Assembly: GCA_016710385.1 (NCBI GenBank)
Contig: JADJVX010000012.1
Span: forward strand, 1-64,000
DNA: 64,000 nucleotides
Origin: Actinomycetales bacterium
GTDB taxonomy: Bacteria > Actinomycetota > Actinomycetes > Actinomycetales > Dermatophilaceae
Direction of reading: 5' to 3'
The number at the start of each line of letters is the position of its first letter. The stretch's first letter is position 1. Below are positions 51,476-61,234 of this stretch, piece after piece. Under the pieces are notes generated by a model that saw only the letters and a program-made list of their open reading frames with translations, was not told where the DNA came from and searched no databases. A program made the position numbers and the translations under genes.

Positions 51476-52452
51476 CGCCCCCCGATCTGGTCCCTGTCCC
51501 GGTCCCTGTCCCTGTCCCTGTCCCTGTCCCGGAGACGGTGCGCTGGCTCGACGAGCTCGGCGAGCGTGAGGAAAGGGGCTTCAGCGCGGCTACCCTCACC
51601 GAGGCCGACGCATCGGGCCTGCAGCTCGCGTCGGGCCTGCGCCTCGCCGAGGTGATCGGCGGCAAGGCAGCCGGGCTCGCCCTGCTGCTGCGGGCCGGGT
51701 TGCCGGTGCCCGACGGGTTCGTCGCGTGGACTCCCGAGACGGCGCGAGCCGGGTATGCCGTGCTGGCCCGCCGCAGCGGGATCGCTCACCCGCTCGTCGC
51801 GGTGCGCAGCAGTTCTCCCGTCGAGGACGGGCAGGCCAGGTCGGCCGCCGGGCAGCTGCCCACCGAGCTCGGGGTGCGCGGTGCCGATGCGGTGGCTGAA
51901 GCAGTGGCGCGCATCATCGCTGCCGAGGCAACCCTCTCGGCCGAGGCGACCCTCAGCGGTCAGGCGCAGCGGCCCCGCCCGCCGGAGACTGGGTCGTTCC
52001 CGGTGCTCGTCCAGCTCATGGTGTCGGCAGTGGCTGCCGGGGTGAGCTTCTCCGCGCACCCGGTCACCGGAGCCCGCGATTGCATCGTGGTCGAGGCAGT
52101 GCACGGCTTGGGCGTGCTGCTCACCGACGGTCAGGTGGTGCCCGAACACGTCGTCGTCCACCGGCATACCGGAGCCGTTCTCACGTCCCGGCTGGGGCGG
52201 CAGCGGCTGGTCGCGACGATCGGCGAGGCAGGATTGACCCACGTGACCCGACTCGATCCGGCGTCCATCGACGCAACATCCGGCGCGTCGTCGCCGGTGC
52301 TCACACCGGCTCGGCTCGACGCCGTCGTGGCCGCCACCGCGCGCGCCGAGCAGGCGATCGGGGTCGCAGCCGATGTCGAGTGGGCGTTCGACGAGACCGG
52401 CCAGCTGTGGGTGCTGCAGGCCCGCCCGATCACGACGCTGCCCTCTGTCTGA
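51472..52452 (+). CDS. PEP/pyruvate-binding subunit, aryl-phosphate-synthase-like
   Basis: A 326-residue ATP-grasp domain of PEP synthases: IGGKAAGLALLLRAGLPVPD, HPLVAVRSSSPVEDGQARSA, VSFSAHPVTGARDCIVVEAV and EWAFDETGQLWVLQARPITT. It lacks a phosphohistidine domain, which the upstream gene supplies, as in split phenylphosphate synthases. The GTG start overlaps the upstream stop. Residues 6-18 are a Val-Pro run from a hexamer repeat. The operon ends at the terminator 52496-52532. Confidence 0.75.
   Translation: MTPPDLVPVPVPVPVPVPVPETVRWLDELGEREERGFSAATLTEADASGLQLASGLRLAEVIGGKAAGLALLLRAGLPVPDGFVAWTPETARAGYAVLARRSGIAHPLVAVRSSSPVEDGQARSAAGQLPTELGVRGADAVAEAVARIIAAEATLSAEATLSGQAQRPRPPETGSFPVLVQLMVSAVAAGVSFSAHPVTGARDCIVVEAVHGLGVLLTDGQVVPEHVVVHRHTGAVLTSRLGRQRLVATIGEAGLTHVTRLDPASIDATSGASSPVLTPARLDAVVAATARAEQAIGVAADVEWAFDETGQLWVLQARPITTLPSV
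51490..51531 (+). repeat. GTCCCT hexamer microsatellite
   Basis: About seven copies of GTCCCT/GTCCCG encode Val-Pro repeats at the N-terminus of the PEP-binding subunit. Each unit is two codons, so slippage would change length in frame. Confidence 0.9.
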
Positions 52453-52495
52453 CGCCATGGCGTCGCGTCACAGCGGCGGCGACCACCCGGCATAC

Positions 52496-52532
52496 GAAAG
52501 GGTCCCGGTTGCGGTGAAACCGGGACCCTTTC
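52496..52532. terminator. Terminator between the catabolic operon and the DsrE gene
   Basis: GAAAGGGTCCCGGTT, loop GCGGTGA, then AACCGGGACCCTTTC (exact), 43 bases after the operon stop. It lies between convergent genes. Confidence 0.85.
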
Positions 52533-52682
52533 AGGCGTCTGATCGAACGGATGGGGTTGACCACCGCCGTCGCCGTTCAGGCGCTCGCCCCACATGTACC
52601 GGGGACAGGTAAGCCTGACGCAGACCTCAGGTGAACTTTGCTCGACGGATTGCCACCGAGCCGGTGCGGGCGCGGCGCGCTG

Positions 52683-53204
52683 TCAGATGAACAGCAGTTG
52701 GGCGCCTTCGGTGATCTCGATGAAGTTGCTCGCGCTGATGATCGCCTCGACGCCGTCGTACAGGTCGTCCTCGGTGAGCTTGTTCATGTCGGCCGACATC
52801 CGGCAGGCCCACATGTGGCAGCCCGACGCGGTAAGCATCTCGAGGAACTCCGGCACCTCGGGCACGTCGAGGTCGGCGATCATCTTCTTCATCATCGCGG
52901 TGGCGCCGGCGGTGGCACCGGGCAGGGCACCGAGCATGTGGTGGATGCCGCTGCTGTGGCCGGGCATGTGCATCGCGGTGTTGCCGACGAAGGTGAACTT
53001 GAGGTCACCCATCGTCGCCTTGTTGATCATGTCGAAGCCCCAGAAGGTGAAGAACAGATGGGTTTCGATCCCCTCGCCGAGGGCCGCGTTGGCGAGGATG
53101 AGGCCGGGGTAGGCCATGTCGAGGTTGCCCTTCGAGCAGATGATGGCCAGCTTGCGGCCACTGCCTGCGGCGTCGTCGAAGGACGGGACGATGGGGGTGC
53201 TCAT
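52683..53204 (-). CDS. DsrE/DsrE2-type sulfurtransferase-like protein
   Basis: A 173-residue protein. RKLAIICSKGNLDMAYPGLI, FFTFWGFDMINKATM and ASGCHMWACRMSADMNKL fit the DsrE2 group, whose Cys residues bind persulfide sulfur. It probably works with the TusE/DsrC-like protein and SQR in sulfide or persulfide handling. Last gene of the minus-strand operon. Confidence 0.85.
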   Translation of the reverse strand: MSTPIVPSFDDAAGSGRKLAIICSKGNLDMAYPGLILANAALGEGIETHLFFTFWGFDMINKATMGDLKFTFVGNTAMHMPGHSSGIHHMLGALPGATAGATAMMKKMIADLDVPEVPEFLEMLTASGCHMWACRMSADMNKLTEDDLYDGVEAIISASNFIEITEGAQLLFI

Positions 53205-53252
53205 GATGGACTCGCTTCTCGGAGTGGGGAACTCAAGGTGGGTGGCGCTGGC

Positions 53253-53567
53253 TCAGACACAGCCCTTGGGCTTCTGCAGCCCGGCGATGTAGGACATCTT
53301 CTTGGCCGGTTTGCCGGGGAAGAGCGCGAAGAGCTCCTTGACCGGTATGCCGCCCACCGTCGAGACCCGGCGCAACGTCGCGGTCTCTTTCTGGGTCTGG
53401 AAGTCCGTGCGCAGGAAGCGGATCGGCGCCCAGTGTGCCTCGGTGAGGGTGATGCCGATGTTGGCTGCGAGGGTCTCGGCAAGCGCTTCGTCCCACTGCT
53501 CGGGCTTGGTGAGGAAGCCCTCGGCGTCGACGTCGATCTCGCGACCGGCGATGGTCGTGACTGGCAT
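53253..53567 (-). CDS. tusE: TusE/DsrC-family sulfur carrier
   Basis: A 104-residue protein. AGREIDVDAEGFLTKPEQWD and LTEAHWAPIRFLRTDFQTQK are family hallmarks. It ends KPKGCV with the reactive Cys at the penultimate position. DsrC has a second Cys 11 residues earlier, where this protein has Ser, so it is TusE-like. TusBCD are not present, suggesting a role with the neighbouring DsrE and SQR. Confidence 0.85.
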   Translation of the reverse strand: MPVTTIAGREIDVDAEGFLTKPEQWDEALAETLAANIGITLTEAHWAPIRFLRTDFQTQKETATLRRVSTVGGIPVKELFALFPGKPAKKMSYIAGLQKPKGCV

Positions 53568-53596
53568 GGTGCGTGGTTCTCCTTGTGCGTGGTTGG

Positions 53597-54829
53597 CTAT
53601 TCGACGTTCTTGCCCGACATGGACATTGCCGCGGGCAATGGCATCGGGCGGCCCGGCAGCAGGATGTTCCAGTAGATGTGGCGGAACGCGAGCTTGCCGA
53701 GGTGGTTGGCGCGAGACTCCTTGAGCAGGCTCATCGGGCCGACTTTCGGCAGCGGGAAGGTGCCGGTGAGCGGCTCAGTGTCGTAGTTGAAGTCCAGCAA
53801 CAGGGCCTTGCCGCCGCCGGACTCGACGAAGCAGTTGGCGTGCCCGTCGAAGGAGTGGGTCATCGGCTTTCCGGCAGCCAGCTGCAGGAAGTTCTCGACG
53901 AAGATCTCCACCGAGAAGTGCGCGACCGACCCCGCCTTGGAGGTCGGCAGGTTGCTGGCATCGCCCAGCGCGAAGATCGTGTCGTATGCCGTGGAGCGCA
54001 TGGTGTGCTTGTCGACCGGCACGTAGTTGAGCTCGTCGCCCAGGCCCGACCGGGCGACGAAGTCGGCGCCCATGTTGAGCGGCACGGTGACGAGCAGGTC
54101 GTAGGCAACCTCGCGTTCGTCGTAGGACACGATGACTTTGCGCTCCTGGTCGACGCGCTCGATCATGAAGTCGGGCTCGACGGGGATATTGCGCTGCTCG
54201 AGGTGGTGGCCGAGTTCGCGGCTGGCGACCGGCTTGGTGAAGGCCCCGTCCAACGGCGTGACGTAGACGATCTCGCTGCGCTCGCGCAGCCCGCGCTCGC
54301 GCAGGTAGTCGTCGGCGAGCATGACGAACTCCAGCGGGGCGACCGGGCACTTGATCGGCAACTCGGTGATGTGCATGACCACTCGGCCACCGTCGAAGCG
54401 CCGCAGCGCATCGCGCAGGGCGATGGCGCCCTCGAAGGTGTAGAACTCCCCGACGCTGCGGTGCCACTCGTCCCCGAGCATCCCGGGGGTCTGGTCGGGA
54501 CGCGGTGTCGTGCCGGTGGCGATGACGAGGTAGTCGTAGGCGATCTCGCGGCCACCCTCGAGGCGCACCAGTTTGGCCTCGGGCTCGACGATGTCGACCT
54601 CGCCCATGACGAGCTCGACGCCTTCGGCGAGGAAGGTGTGCATCGAACGGCGCACCTGCTCAGGGGTATTGATGCCGAACGGGATGAACAGATACCCCGG
54701 TTGGTAGTCGTGGATGTCGTCCTTGTCTATGACGATCACCCGCCAGTCGCTGCGGTCCAGCCGGGCGCTGAGCTTGTTGGCGATCATCGTCCCGGCGGTG
54801 CCGCCGCCGAGGATCAACACGGTCTTCAT
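53597..54829 (-). CDS. sqr: Sulfide:quinone oxidoreductase (type III-like)
   Basis: 410 residues from the ATG at 54829, with GGAGGAAG upstream. FAD loop MKTVLILGGGTAGTMIANKL, VIATGTTPRPDQTPGML, IKCPVAPLEFVMLADDYL (redox Cys) and TIFALGDASNLPTSKAGSVA fit type III SQR. It oxidises sulfide at the membrane and passes electrons to quinone. First gene of the operon, facing the CstR-like gene across a clear operator. Confidence 0.88.
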   Translation of the reverse strand: MKTVLILGGGTAGTMIANKLSARLDRSDWRVIVIDKDDIHDYQPGYLFIPFGINTPEQVRRSMHTFLAEGVELVMGEVDIVEPEAKLVRLEGGREIAYDYLVIATGTTPRPDQTPGMLGDEWHRSVGEFYTFEGAIALRDALRRFDGGRVVMHITELPIKCPVAPLEFVMLADDYLRERGLRERSEIVYVTPLDGAFTKPVASRELGHHLEQRNIPVEPDFMIERVDQERKVIVSYDEREVAYDLLVTVPLNMGADFVARSGLGDELNYVPVDKHTMRSTAYDTIFALGDASNLPTSKAGSVAHFSVEIFVENFLQLAAGKPMTHSFDGHANCFVESGGGKALLLDFNYDTEPLTGTFPLPKVGPMSLLKESRANHLGKLAFRHIYWNILLPGRPMPLPAAMSMSGKNVE

Positions 54830-54897
54830 GATGGTGGTGCTTCCTCCCAGAGATGCGCCGGCGCGTGGTGCCGGTGCGCTCAATCCCTAGCTCGACC

Positions 54898-54913
54898 ATA
54901 CCCCTGCGGGTAT
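54898..54913. promoter_or_regulatory. CsoR/CstR-type operator
   Basis: ATACCC-CTGC-GGGTAT, a perfect inverted repeat in the divergent region between sqr and the repressor gene. It matches type 2 operators of the CsoR family and probably controls both sides. Confidence 0.75.
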
Positions 54914-55004
54914 GCTTGCCCAGGTGGCCAAAGGTCCCCACCGCATGTGCCCTACCGCACAGTCGCTGCCCTCGTCTGAGGGTCCGGAATGCAAGGATGT
55001 GCCC

Positions 55005-55283
55005 ATGACGACCGTGCACCTCACGCCCGAGGAGCTCACCAAGCTCGCCAACCGCCTGCGCCGCGCCCAGGGCCAGATCGGCGGCGTGCTGCGGATGATC
55101 GAAGAGGGCCGCGAGTGCCAGGACATCGTCATGCAGCTAGCGGCCGTCCGCCGCGCCGTCGACCGGGCCGGTTTCTCGATCATCGCGACCGGCCTCAAGC
55201 AGTGTGTGGCCGAGGCTCACGAGCGGGGCGACTCCGAGGTCGACACCGCCCTCATGGAGAAGCTGTTCATCTCCCTGGCCTGA
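55005..55283 (+). CDS. cstR: CsoR-family repressor of the CstR (persulfide-sensing) type
   Basis: A 92-residue all-helical repressor: LTPEELTKLANRLRRAQGQI, GGVLRMIEEGRECQDIVMQL, GFSIIATGLKQCVAEAHERG. The first Cys is in ECQD and the second in KQCV. The His that precedes the second Cys in copper-sensing CsoR is Gly here, which points to CstR, where the two Cys react with persulfides. The divergent sulfur genes support this. ATG at 55005 is chosen over an upstream ATG that overlaps the operator. Confidence 0.85.
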   Translation: MTTVHLTPEELTKLANRLRRAQGQIGGVLRMIEEGRECQDIVMQLAAVRRAVDRAGFSIIATGLKQCVAEAHERGDSEVDTALMEKLFISLA

Positions 55284-55295
55284 GTGTCGACACGG

Positions 55296-55366
55296 GCGGG
55301 TATGCCGTCCGCGGATGGCTCGCCGGGGCATCCCCGCGCACCTCGCCGACCACACGGCATACCCGC
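55296..55366. terminator. Motif-pair hairpin between cstR and the macrodomain gene
   Basis: GCGGGTATGCCGT (55296-55308) and its exact complement (55354-55366) flank a 45-base loop between convergent genes. The long loop makes termination less certain than for the other pairs. Confidence 0.55.
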
Positions 55367-55368
55367 AG

Positions 55369-55884
55369 TCAGGCGCGCAGCGCCGCAGCGAACTCGTCGT
55401 GGAGCCGGTCGCTGAACAGCACGAACCGCACCTGGTCGATCGCGTCCGCGGGCTCGAATCCGCGCACCGCCGCGACAGCGACCCGGGCGACGGTTGCGCC
55501 CGCCCAGCCGTAGACCCCCGCGCTCACGGCGGGAAAGGAGACGCTGCGAGCACCCACGCGCACCGCCTCCGCGAGGCTCGCGGTGAAGCACGATGCGAGC
55601 GCCGCCTCGTCGCGCTCGCCGCGGTGCCAGTTCGGCCCGACGGTGTGGATGACCCACCGCGCGGGCAGGTTCCCGGCACCGGTCGCCACGGCATACCCCA
55701 CCGGCAACCCACTCGGGTATGCCGTGCGCCGCACCTCCCGACACTCCGCCAGCAGGGTCGGCCCGGCCGCGGCGTGGATCGCGCCGTCGACGCCGCCGCC
55801 GCCCAAGAGGCTGGAATTGGCCGCATTGACAATGGCATCGACCGGCTCGGTGGTGAGATCTCCGCGGACGGCTTCCAGGCGCAT
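55369..55884 (-). CDS. Macrodomain protein (ADP-ribose/O-acetyl-ADP-ribose hydrolase type)
   Basis: 171 residues from the ATG at 55884: VRGDLTTEPVDAIVNAANSS, LLGGGGVDGAIHAAAGPTLL, HTVGPNWHRGERDEAALASC and FPAVSAGVYGWAGATVARVA are the complete set of MacroD-type signatures. It hydrolyses O-acetyl-ADP-ribose or removes ADP-ribose from proteins. A longer frame upstream is not needed. Confidence 0.9.
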   Translation of the reverse strand: MRLEAVRGDLTTEPVDAIVNAANSSLLGGGGVDGAIHAAAGPTLLAECREVRRTAYPSGLPVGYAVATGAGNLPARWVIHTVGPNWHRGERDEAALASCFTASLAEAVRVGARSVSFPAVSAGVYGWAGATVARVAVAAVRGFEPADAIDQVRFVLFSDRLHDEFAAALRA

Positions 55885-56056
55885 GGCCTCCACGGTAGCC
55901 CGGCGTTGTCCACAGCCTCGAGGAGGTGAAGTTGCGTGGTCGAGGCATTCTGATACCGTCTTCGGCATTGGGGTTAGGGGACAGCGTGGGAGCTGGAGGG
56001 GCTAAAGGCCGTCTGAGTACGGCGCCAGCGTGCCCACGCCGACGAAGGGGCACATT

Positions 56057-58348
56057 GTGGGCAGGGGTATTTTCGGGCGATTCGTCCGTTTCATTGTTAT
56101 TGCGGCTCTGGCGGTAGTCGGTACCGTTTCCGCAGGTGTTCAGCAGGCCTTTGCCGCTGAACTCACCGGGGTCATCACATCGGTCTCCGTGCGCGAAGGC
56201 ACGGTCGGGGTGTGGGACGCGATGCACGTCGACATCGGCTATGCCATCCCGGAGGGCTCGCACGCGGGCGACTTCTTCACGCTGGCGCTCGACCCGGCGA
56301 TGGAGATCGACCCGACGTTGACCTTCACGATCTACGACAGCGAGTCCCCGCCGAACCCGGTGGCGACGGCCAAGGTCGTCGACGGCACGATCGTGTTCAC
56401 GCTGACGAGTTTCGTCGAAAACCACGCCCGGGTGACCGGCACGGCGTTCGTCGAGTCGGCGTGGACCCGCGGCGAGGTGACTCCGGGGAGCACCAAGACG
56501 GTGACCTTCACCGCGGGCAGCGTCATCCTCAAGGACACCGTCGAGATCCCGGTGGTCGACACCGATGCGGGCGCCGGCAAGTGGGTCAAGTGGGTGGCCC
56601 ATCCGACCGACCTCGGACTGCCTGACCGTGACCAGCTCGTCTGGGGCATCTTCAGCGGGACTCTGACCACGGACATGGTCGGTGCCACCGTGACGATCGT
56701 CGACACGCCCGGACCGGGCTCGGCCCTGGAATGCGACAAGCCTGGCTTGCCGTACTTCTACGTCTACCAGCAGAACGCCGACGGCACGAAGACCGAGATC
56801 CGCAACATGGCCCGGTCGGAGTTCAGCGTGCTCTCGTGCACCGCCGACCGGGTTGAGGCCACGACCACGGTCACGACCGCGCTCGTGGGCTATGGCGTCG
56901 GTCTCTACGGCGCGTCGTATCCGACGGCCACCCAGACCCGCTACGACAACAGCGGCAGCGTGAAGATCCTGCAGGAGACGACGCCAGTGAGCAGCTTCGC
57001 GGTGCGCTCCACCGGTGGCGGCACCGGCGAGGGCATCCGCGTTGTCTCGGTGGGTGACTTCGTCTGGCTCGATGCCGACCACGACGGCATCCAGGACGCC
57101 GGTGAAGCCGGCATTCCGGGTGTGACTCTCAAGCTCACCGGGCCTGGCGGGGCGCCAGTCGTCGACGTCGACGGCACGCCGGTGCTGCCGGTCAAGACCG
57201 ACGCCAACGGCGCGTATCTCTTCGCCAACCTCCCGGCGATCCCGGCCGGCTCGTCCTACACGGTCACCGTCGACACGGCGGCGTCGGCCGCGGCCCTCAC
57301 CGGGTTGTTCCCGACGCTCACCGGTCAGGGGACCACGGCGACCGACTCCTCGACGGGCTTCGCAGCCTCGGCGGCCGACCTGTCGGCCAACGGTGCCGCC
57401 GACCTCACTCTTGACTTCGGCTTCTGGAAGCCGGCACCCAAGGTGTCGATCCTCAAGGGCGATGCCGACGGCAACGCCGCCGACACCAGTGACACCGCGG
57501 TCGAGCTGGGCTATGAGCCGGGCGGAGTCGACCTGATCTTCGCGATCACCAACGAGGGCACCGAGCCGCTCGTCGACGTGGTCGTCAGTGACTCATCCAC
57601 CAACGGCACGGTGTCCGGACTGGCCTGCGCCTTTGACGAGGCCAACGAGGGTGCCCCCACGTCGGGCACGACGTGGGCCGGACCGTTCCCGGTGGGGGCG
57701 AGCTTCACCTGCACGGCCACCCTGTCGGGTGTCATGGCAGCAGCCGGTGAGCACGTCGATATCGCCACGGCCACCGGCACGGGTCAGGCCTCGGGAGTCA
57801 CGGTCACCGACGAGAACCGCTACTACGCGACGGTGACCCCGTTGCCGACGCCCGGTGTGACGATCGTCAAGAAGGACACTGCGGGCAACGACGCCGACAG
57901 CACCACCGCTGCCGTCGTGCTGCCGGCCGGTGCCACCGGGCTGGCGTTCACGGTGACCAACACCGGCACCGAGGCGCTGCGCGAGGTGACGGTCAGCGAC
58001 GCGGTCGTCAGCGGCGGCACGGTCTCCGGCCTGAGCTGCACCTTCCCAGACGGCTCGACGGGCACGGCCTGGGCCGGCCCGTTCGCGGTCGGGGCATCCT
58101 TCCCGTGCACGGCGACACTCACCGGCGTCCCCGCCGGGGTCATGCACCAGGACGTCGCCACGGTGACCGGGAAGGGTGAGGTGACCGGCAAGGTCGTCAC
58201 CTCGACCAACCCTTACTTCGCGACCGTGCCCATGCCTGCGTTGCCCCACACCGGCAGCGACAGCGACCGGCTGCTCGGTTTCGGGCTGCTCTTCGGCCTG
58301 GTCGGTGCCCTGTGCCTCGGCGTCGCTCGGCGTCGCCGCAGCGCGTAA
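56057..58348 (+). CDS. LPXTG-anchored surface protein with SdrD-B and repeat domains
   Basis: 763 residues from the GTG at 56057, with AAGGGG six bases upstream. There is a signal peptide ([20 protein letters not shown], cleavage near AFA). Residues about 35-320 are beta-rich and adhesin-like. An SdrD-B domain follows ([20 protein letters not shown]). Two repeats of about 120 residues come next ([20 protein letters not shown] and [20 protein letters not shown]). It ends with the sorting signal LPHTG, a membrane helix ([19 protein letters not shown]) and RRRRSA. It would be attached to the wall by sortase. No sortase gene is in the window. Confidence 0.88.
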   Translation: MGRGIFGRFVRFIVIAALAVVGTVSAGVQQAFAAELTGVITSVSVREGTVGVWDAMHVDIGYAIPEGSHAGDFFTLALDPAMEIDPTLTFTIYDSESPPNPVATAKVVDGTIVFTLTSFVENHARVTGTAFVESAWTRGEVTPGSTKTVTFTAGSVILKDTVEIPVVDTDAGAGKWVKWVAHPTDLGLPDRDQLVWGIFSGTLTTDMVGATVTIVDTPGPGSALECDKPGLPYFYVYQQNADGTKTEIRNMARSEFSVLSCTADRVEATTTVTTALVGYGVGLYGASYPTATQTRYDNSGSVKILQETTPVSSFAVRSTGGGTGEGIRVVSVGDFVWLDADHDGIQDAGEAGIPGVTLKLTGPGGAPVVDVDGTPVLPVKTDANGAYLFANLPAIPAGSSYTVTVDTAASAAALTGLFPTLTGQGTTATDSSTGFAASAADLSANGAADLTLDFGFWKPAPKVSILKGDADGNAADTSDTAVELGYEPGGVDLIFAITNEGTEPLVDVVVSDSSTNGTVSGLACAFDEANEGAPTSGTTWAGPFPVGASFTCTATLSGVMAAAGEHVDIATATGTGQASGVTVTDENRYYATVTPLPTPGVTIVKKDTAGNDADSTTAAVVLPAGATGLAFTVTNTGTEALREVTVSDAVVSGGTVSGLSCTFPDGSTGTAWAGPFAVGASFPCTATLTGVPAGVMHQDVATVTGKGEVTGKVVTSTNPYFATVPMPALPHTGSDSDRLLGFGLLFGLVGALCLGVARRRRSA

Positions 58349-58374
58349 CTCTCCTCCCCCTGAGCGGGGGATAG

Positions 58375-58410
58375 CGATGGGGGCTCGGCCACACGGCCGG
58401 GCCCCCATCG
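58375..58410 (+). terminator. Terminator of the surface protein gene
   Basis: CGATGGGGGCTCGGCC and GGCCGGGCCCCCATCG (one mismatch) around the loop ACAC, 27 bases after the stop. Confidence 0.75.
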
Positions 58411-58448
58411 ACGTGTTGGGGTGGGTGACCCACCGTCGGTATGGCGAA

Positions 58449-58469
58449 GTTGAGTGGAATAGACTCAAC
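58449..58469. promoter_or_regulatory. HAIR element (HspR operator) before clpB
   Basis: GTTGAGT-N7-ACTCAAC differs by one base per arm from the HAIR consensus CTTGAGT-N7-ACTCAAG. It lies 90 bases before clpB. HspR represses clpB through HAIR in other actinobacteria. Confidence 0.75.
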
Positions 58470-58558
58470 TTTGTCGGGGTTGCCGCACCAGAGACCCCAC
58501 CCGCTGACCCGAGACCCATCCAGGTGAGCATTCGGGCGAACAGGAGCACACGGCATAC

Positions 58559-61175
58559 ATGGATCTGAAGCTGACCACGAAGGCGCAGGAAGCGCTGTCG
58601 GCTGCCGTCCGCGCGGCGGCGGCGGCCGGCCACCCCCACACTGAACCCGCCCACCTGCTCAAGGCGCTGACCGAGCAGTCGGACACGACGACCGGTCCAC
58701 TGCTGCAGGCGACCGGTTCCAGGCTCGCCGCGGCTGCCGAGGCGGCCCGCACGGCACATGCCGGTATGCCGTCCGCCTCGGGTTCCAGCGTGTCGGCGCC
58801 GGGGCTGTCCCGGTCGGCCATGGCTGCGCTGGAGTCGGCCCGCGAGCTCATGGTGGCCATGGGCGACACCTTCGTGTCGACCGACCACCTGCTCTATGGC
58901 GTGGCCAAGGCCACCGGACGCTCGCTCGGCCTGGACGCTGACGCGATCAAGACCACGATCCCGACATTGCGCGGTGGCCGTCAGGTCGACTCCGAGAACC
59001 CCGAGGGCACCTTCGACGCACTGGCGAAATACGGCACCGACCTCACCGCGCGCGCTCGCGAAGGGAAGCTCGACCCGGTCATCGGGCGCGACGCCGAGAT
59101 CCGGCGGGTCGTGCAAGTGCTGTCGCGGCGCACCAAGAACAACCCCGTGCTCATCGGCGAGCCCGGCGTCGGCAAGACCGCCGTCGTCGAGGGGCTGGCC
59201 CAGCGGATCGTCGACGGCGACGTGCCCGAGAGTCTGCGCGGCAAGAAGCTCATCAGTCTCGACCTGGGCGCGATGGTCGCCGGTGCCAAGTACCGCGGCG
59301 AGTTCGAGGAGCGGCTCAAGGCCGTCCTCGAAGAGATCAAGAACGCCGAAGGCCAGGTCGTCACGTTCATCGACGAGCTGCACACCGTGGTCGGTGCCGG
59401 AGCGACCGGAGACTCGGCCATGGATGCGGGCAACATGCTCAAGCCGCTGCTAGCCCGCGGCGAGCTGCGGATGGTCGGCGCAACCACCCTGGACGAATAC
59501 CGCGAGCGCATCGAGAAGGACCCCGCCCTGGAGCGGCGCTTCCAGCAGGTCTTCGTCGGCGAGCCCTCGGTCGAGGACACCATCGCGATCCTGCGCGGGC
59601 TCAAGGAGCGTTACGAAGCGCACCACAAGGTCGAGATCGAAGACGCGGCGCTCGTCGCGGCGGCCACCCTCTCGGACCGCTACATCACTGGCCGGCAGCT
59701 GCCGGACAAGGCCATCGACCTCGTCGACGAGGCCGCGTCCCGGCTGCGCATGGAGATCGACTCCTCGCCGGTCGAGATCGACACCCTGCAACGCCAGGTC
59801 GACCGGATGCGCATGGAAGAACTGCACCTGGCTAAGGAAACCGACGCCGCCTCGATCGACCGGTTGGAGCGGCTGCGCGCCGAAATGGCTGACAAGAGTG
59901 AGCAGTTGGCTGCGCTCACGGCCCGCTGGGAGGCCGAGAAGTCTGGCCTCAACCGGGTCGGTGAACTCAAGGCGCGCCTGGACGACCTGCGCACCCAAGC
60001 CGACCGGCTGCAACGGGAGGCCAACTACGAGGGCGCCGCACGACTGCTCTATGGCGAGATCCCTGCGCTCGAGAAGGAACTCGCCGCCGCCAGCGAGGCG
60101 GAGGCGACAATCCGCGCGGGAGCCGGCGGCACGGCATACGGGCTGGGTGGCTCTGCCATTCCCCGATGTCATGGTGAAGGACCGCGTCGGACCTGACGAC
60201 ATCGCCGAGGTCATCTCGGCGTGGACCGGCATCCCGGCCGGGCGTCTGCTGCAGGGCGAGACCGAGAAGCTGCTGCATATGGAGCAGCTCATCGGCGCAC
60301 GCCTGATCGGGCAGGCCGAAGCGGTGCGTGCGGTGTCCGACGCCGTGCGGCGCTCGCGCGCCGGACTGGCTGACCCCGACCGGCCGACCGGGTCGTTCCT
60401 CTTCCTCGGGCCGACCGGTGTGGGCAAGACCGAGCTGGCCAAGTCGCTGGCCGACTTCCTCTTCGACGACGAGCGCGCCATGGTGCGCATCGACATGTCG
60501 GAGTATTCCGAGCGGCACGCGGTCGCGCGCCTCATCGGGGCGCCGCCCGGCTATGTCGGCTACGAAGAGGGCGGGCAGCTGACCGAGGCGGTGCGGCGCC
60601 GGCCCTATTCGGTCGTGCTGCTCGACGAGGTCGAGAAGGCGCACCCGGAGACCTTCGACATCCTGCTGCAGGTGCTCGACGACGGCCGACTCACCGACGG
60701 TCAGGGCCGCACCGTCGACTTCCGCAACGTCATCCTCGTGATGACCTCCAACCTCGGCTCGGCCTTCCTTGTCGACCCGACGCTGTCGGAGGCTGCCAAG
60801 CGGGATGCCGTCATGGGGGTGGTGCGGGCGTCGTTCAAACCGGAGTTCCTCAACCGGCTCGACGAGGTGGTCGTCTTCGACCCGCTCTCGACCGCCGAGT
60901 TGGCCAAGATCGTCGACCTGCAGGTGCGGGCGCTGTCCTCGCGGCTGGCTGATCGGCGGATCACCCTCGAAGTGACCGACGCGGCCCGCGAGTGGCTGGC
61001 CCTGACCGGCTACGACCCGGCATACGGTGCTCGTCCGTTGCGCCGGCTGGTGCAGCGCGAGATCGGTGACCGGCTGGCTCGGGCCTTGTTGGCCGGCGAG
61101 GTGCGCGACGGCGCCACGGTTGTGATCGACCGTGACTCAACCCGCCCGGACGCCGACGGCCTCCTGCTGCGCTGA
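58559..61175 (+). CDS. clpB: ClpB disaggregase with a frameshift before the second ATPase domain
   Basis: 2617 nt equals 872 codons plus one base; intact ClpB has about 860-870 residues. The first frame (58559 to about 60150) holds the N domain, ATPase 1 ([18 protein letters not shown]) and the coiled coil. The second (about 60150-61175) holds [20 protein letters not shown], ATPase 2 ([20 protein letters not shown]) and the end. The switch lies near TACGGGCTGGGTGGCTCTGCC (60137-60157), beside a dispersed-motif copy. A second motif copy sits in the N-domain linker (GMPSAS). AGGAG is 13 bases before the ATG, with a motif copy in between. A read error or a real lesion are both possible. Confidence 0.85.
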
Positions 61176-61234
61176 TCCCGCGGTCCGGGTCTTCGCCTCC
61201 GCCGAAGTCCCACTGCCGTTTCGGCAACGAGATC

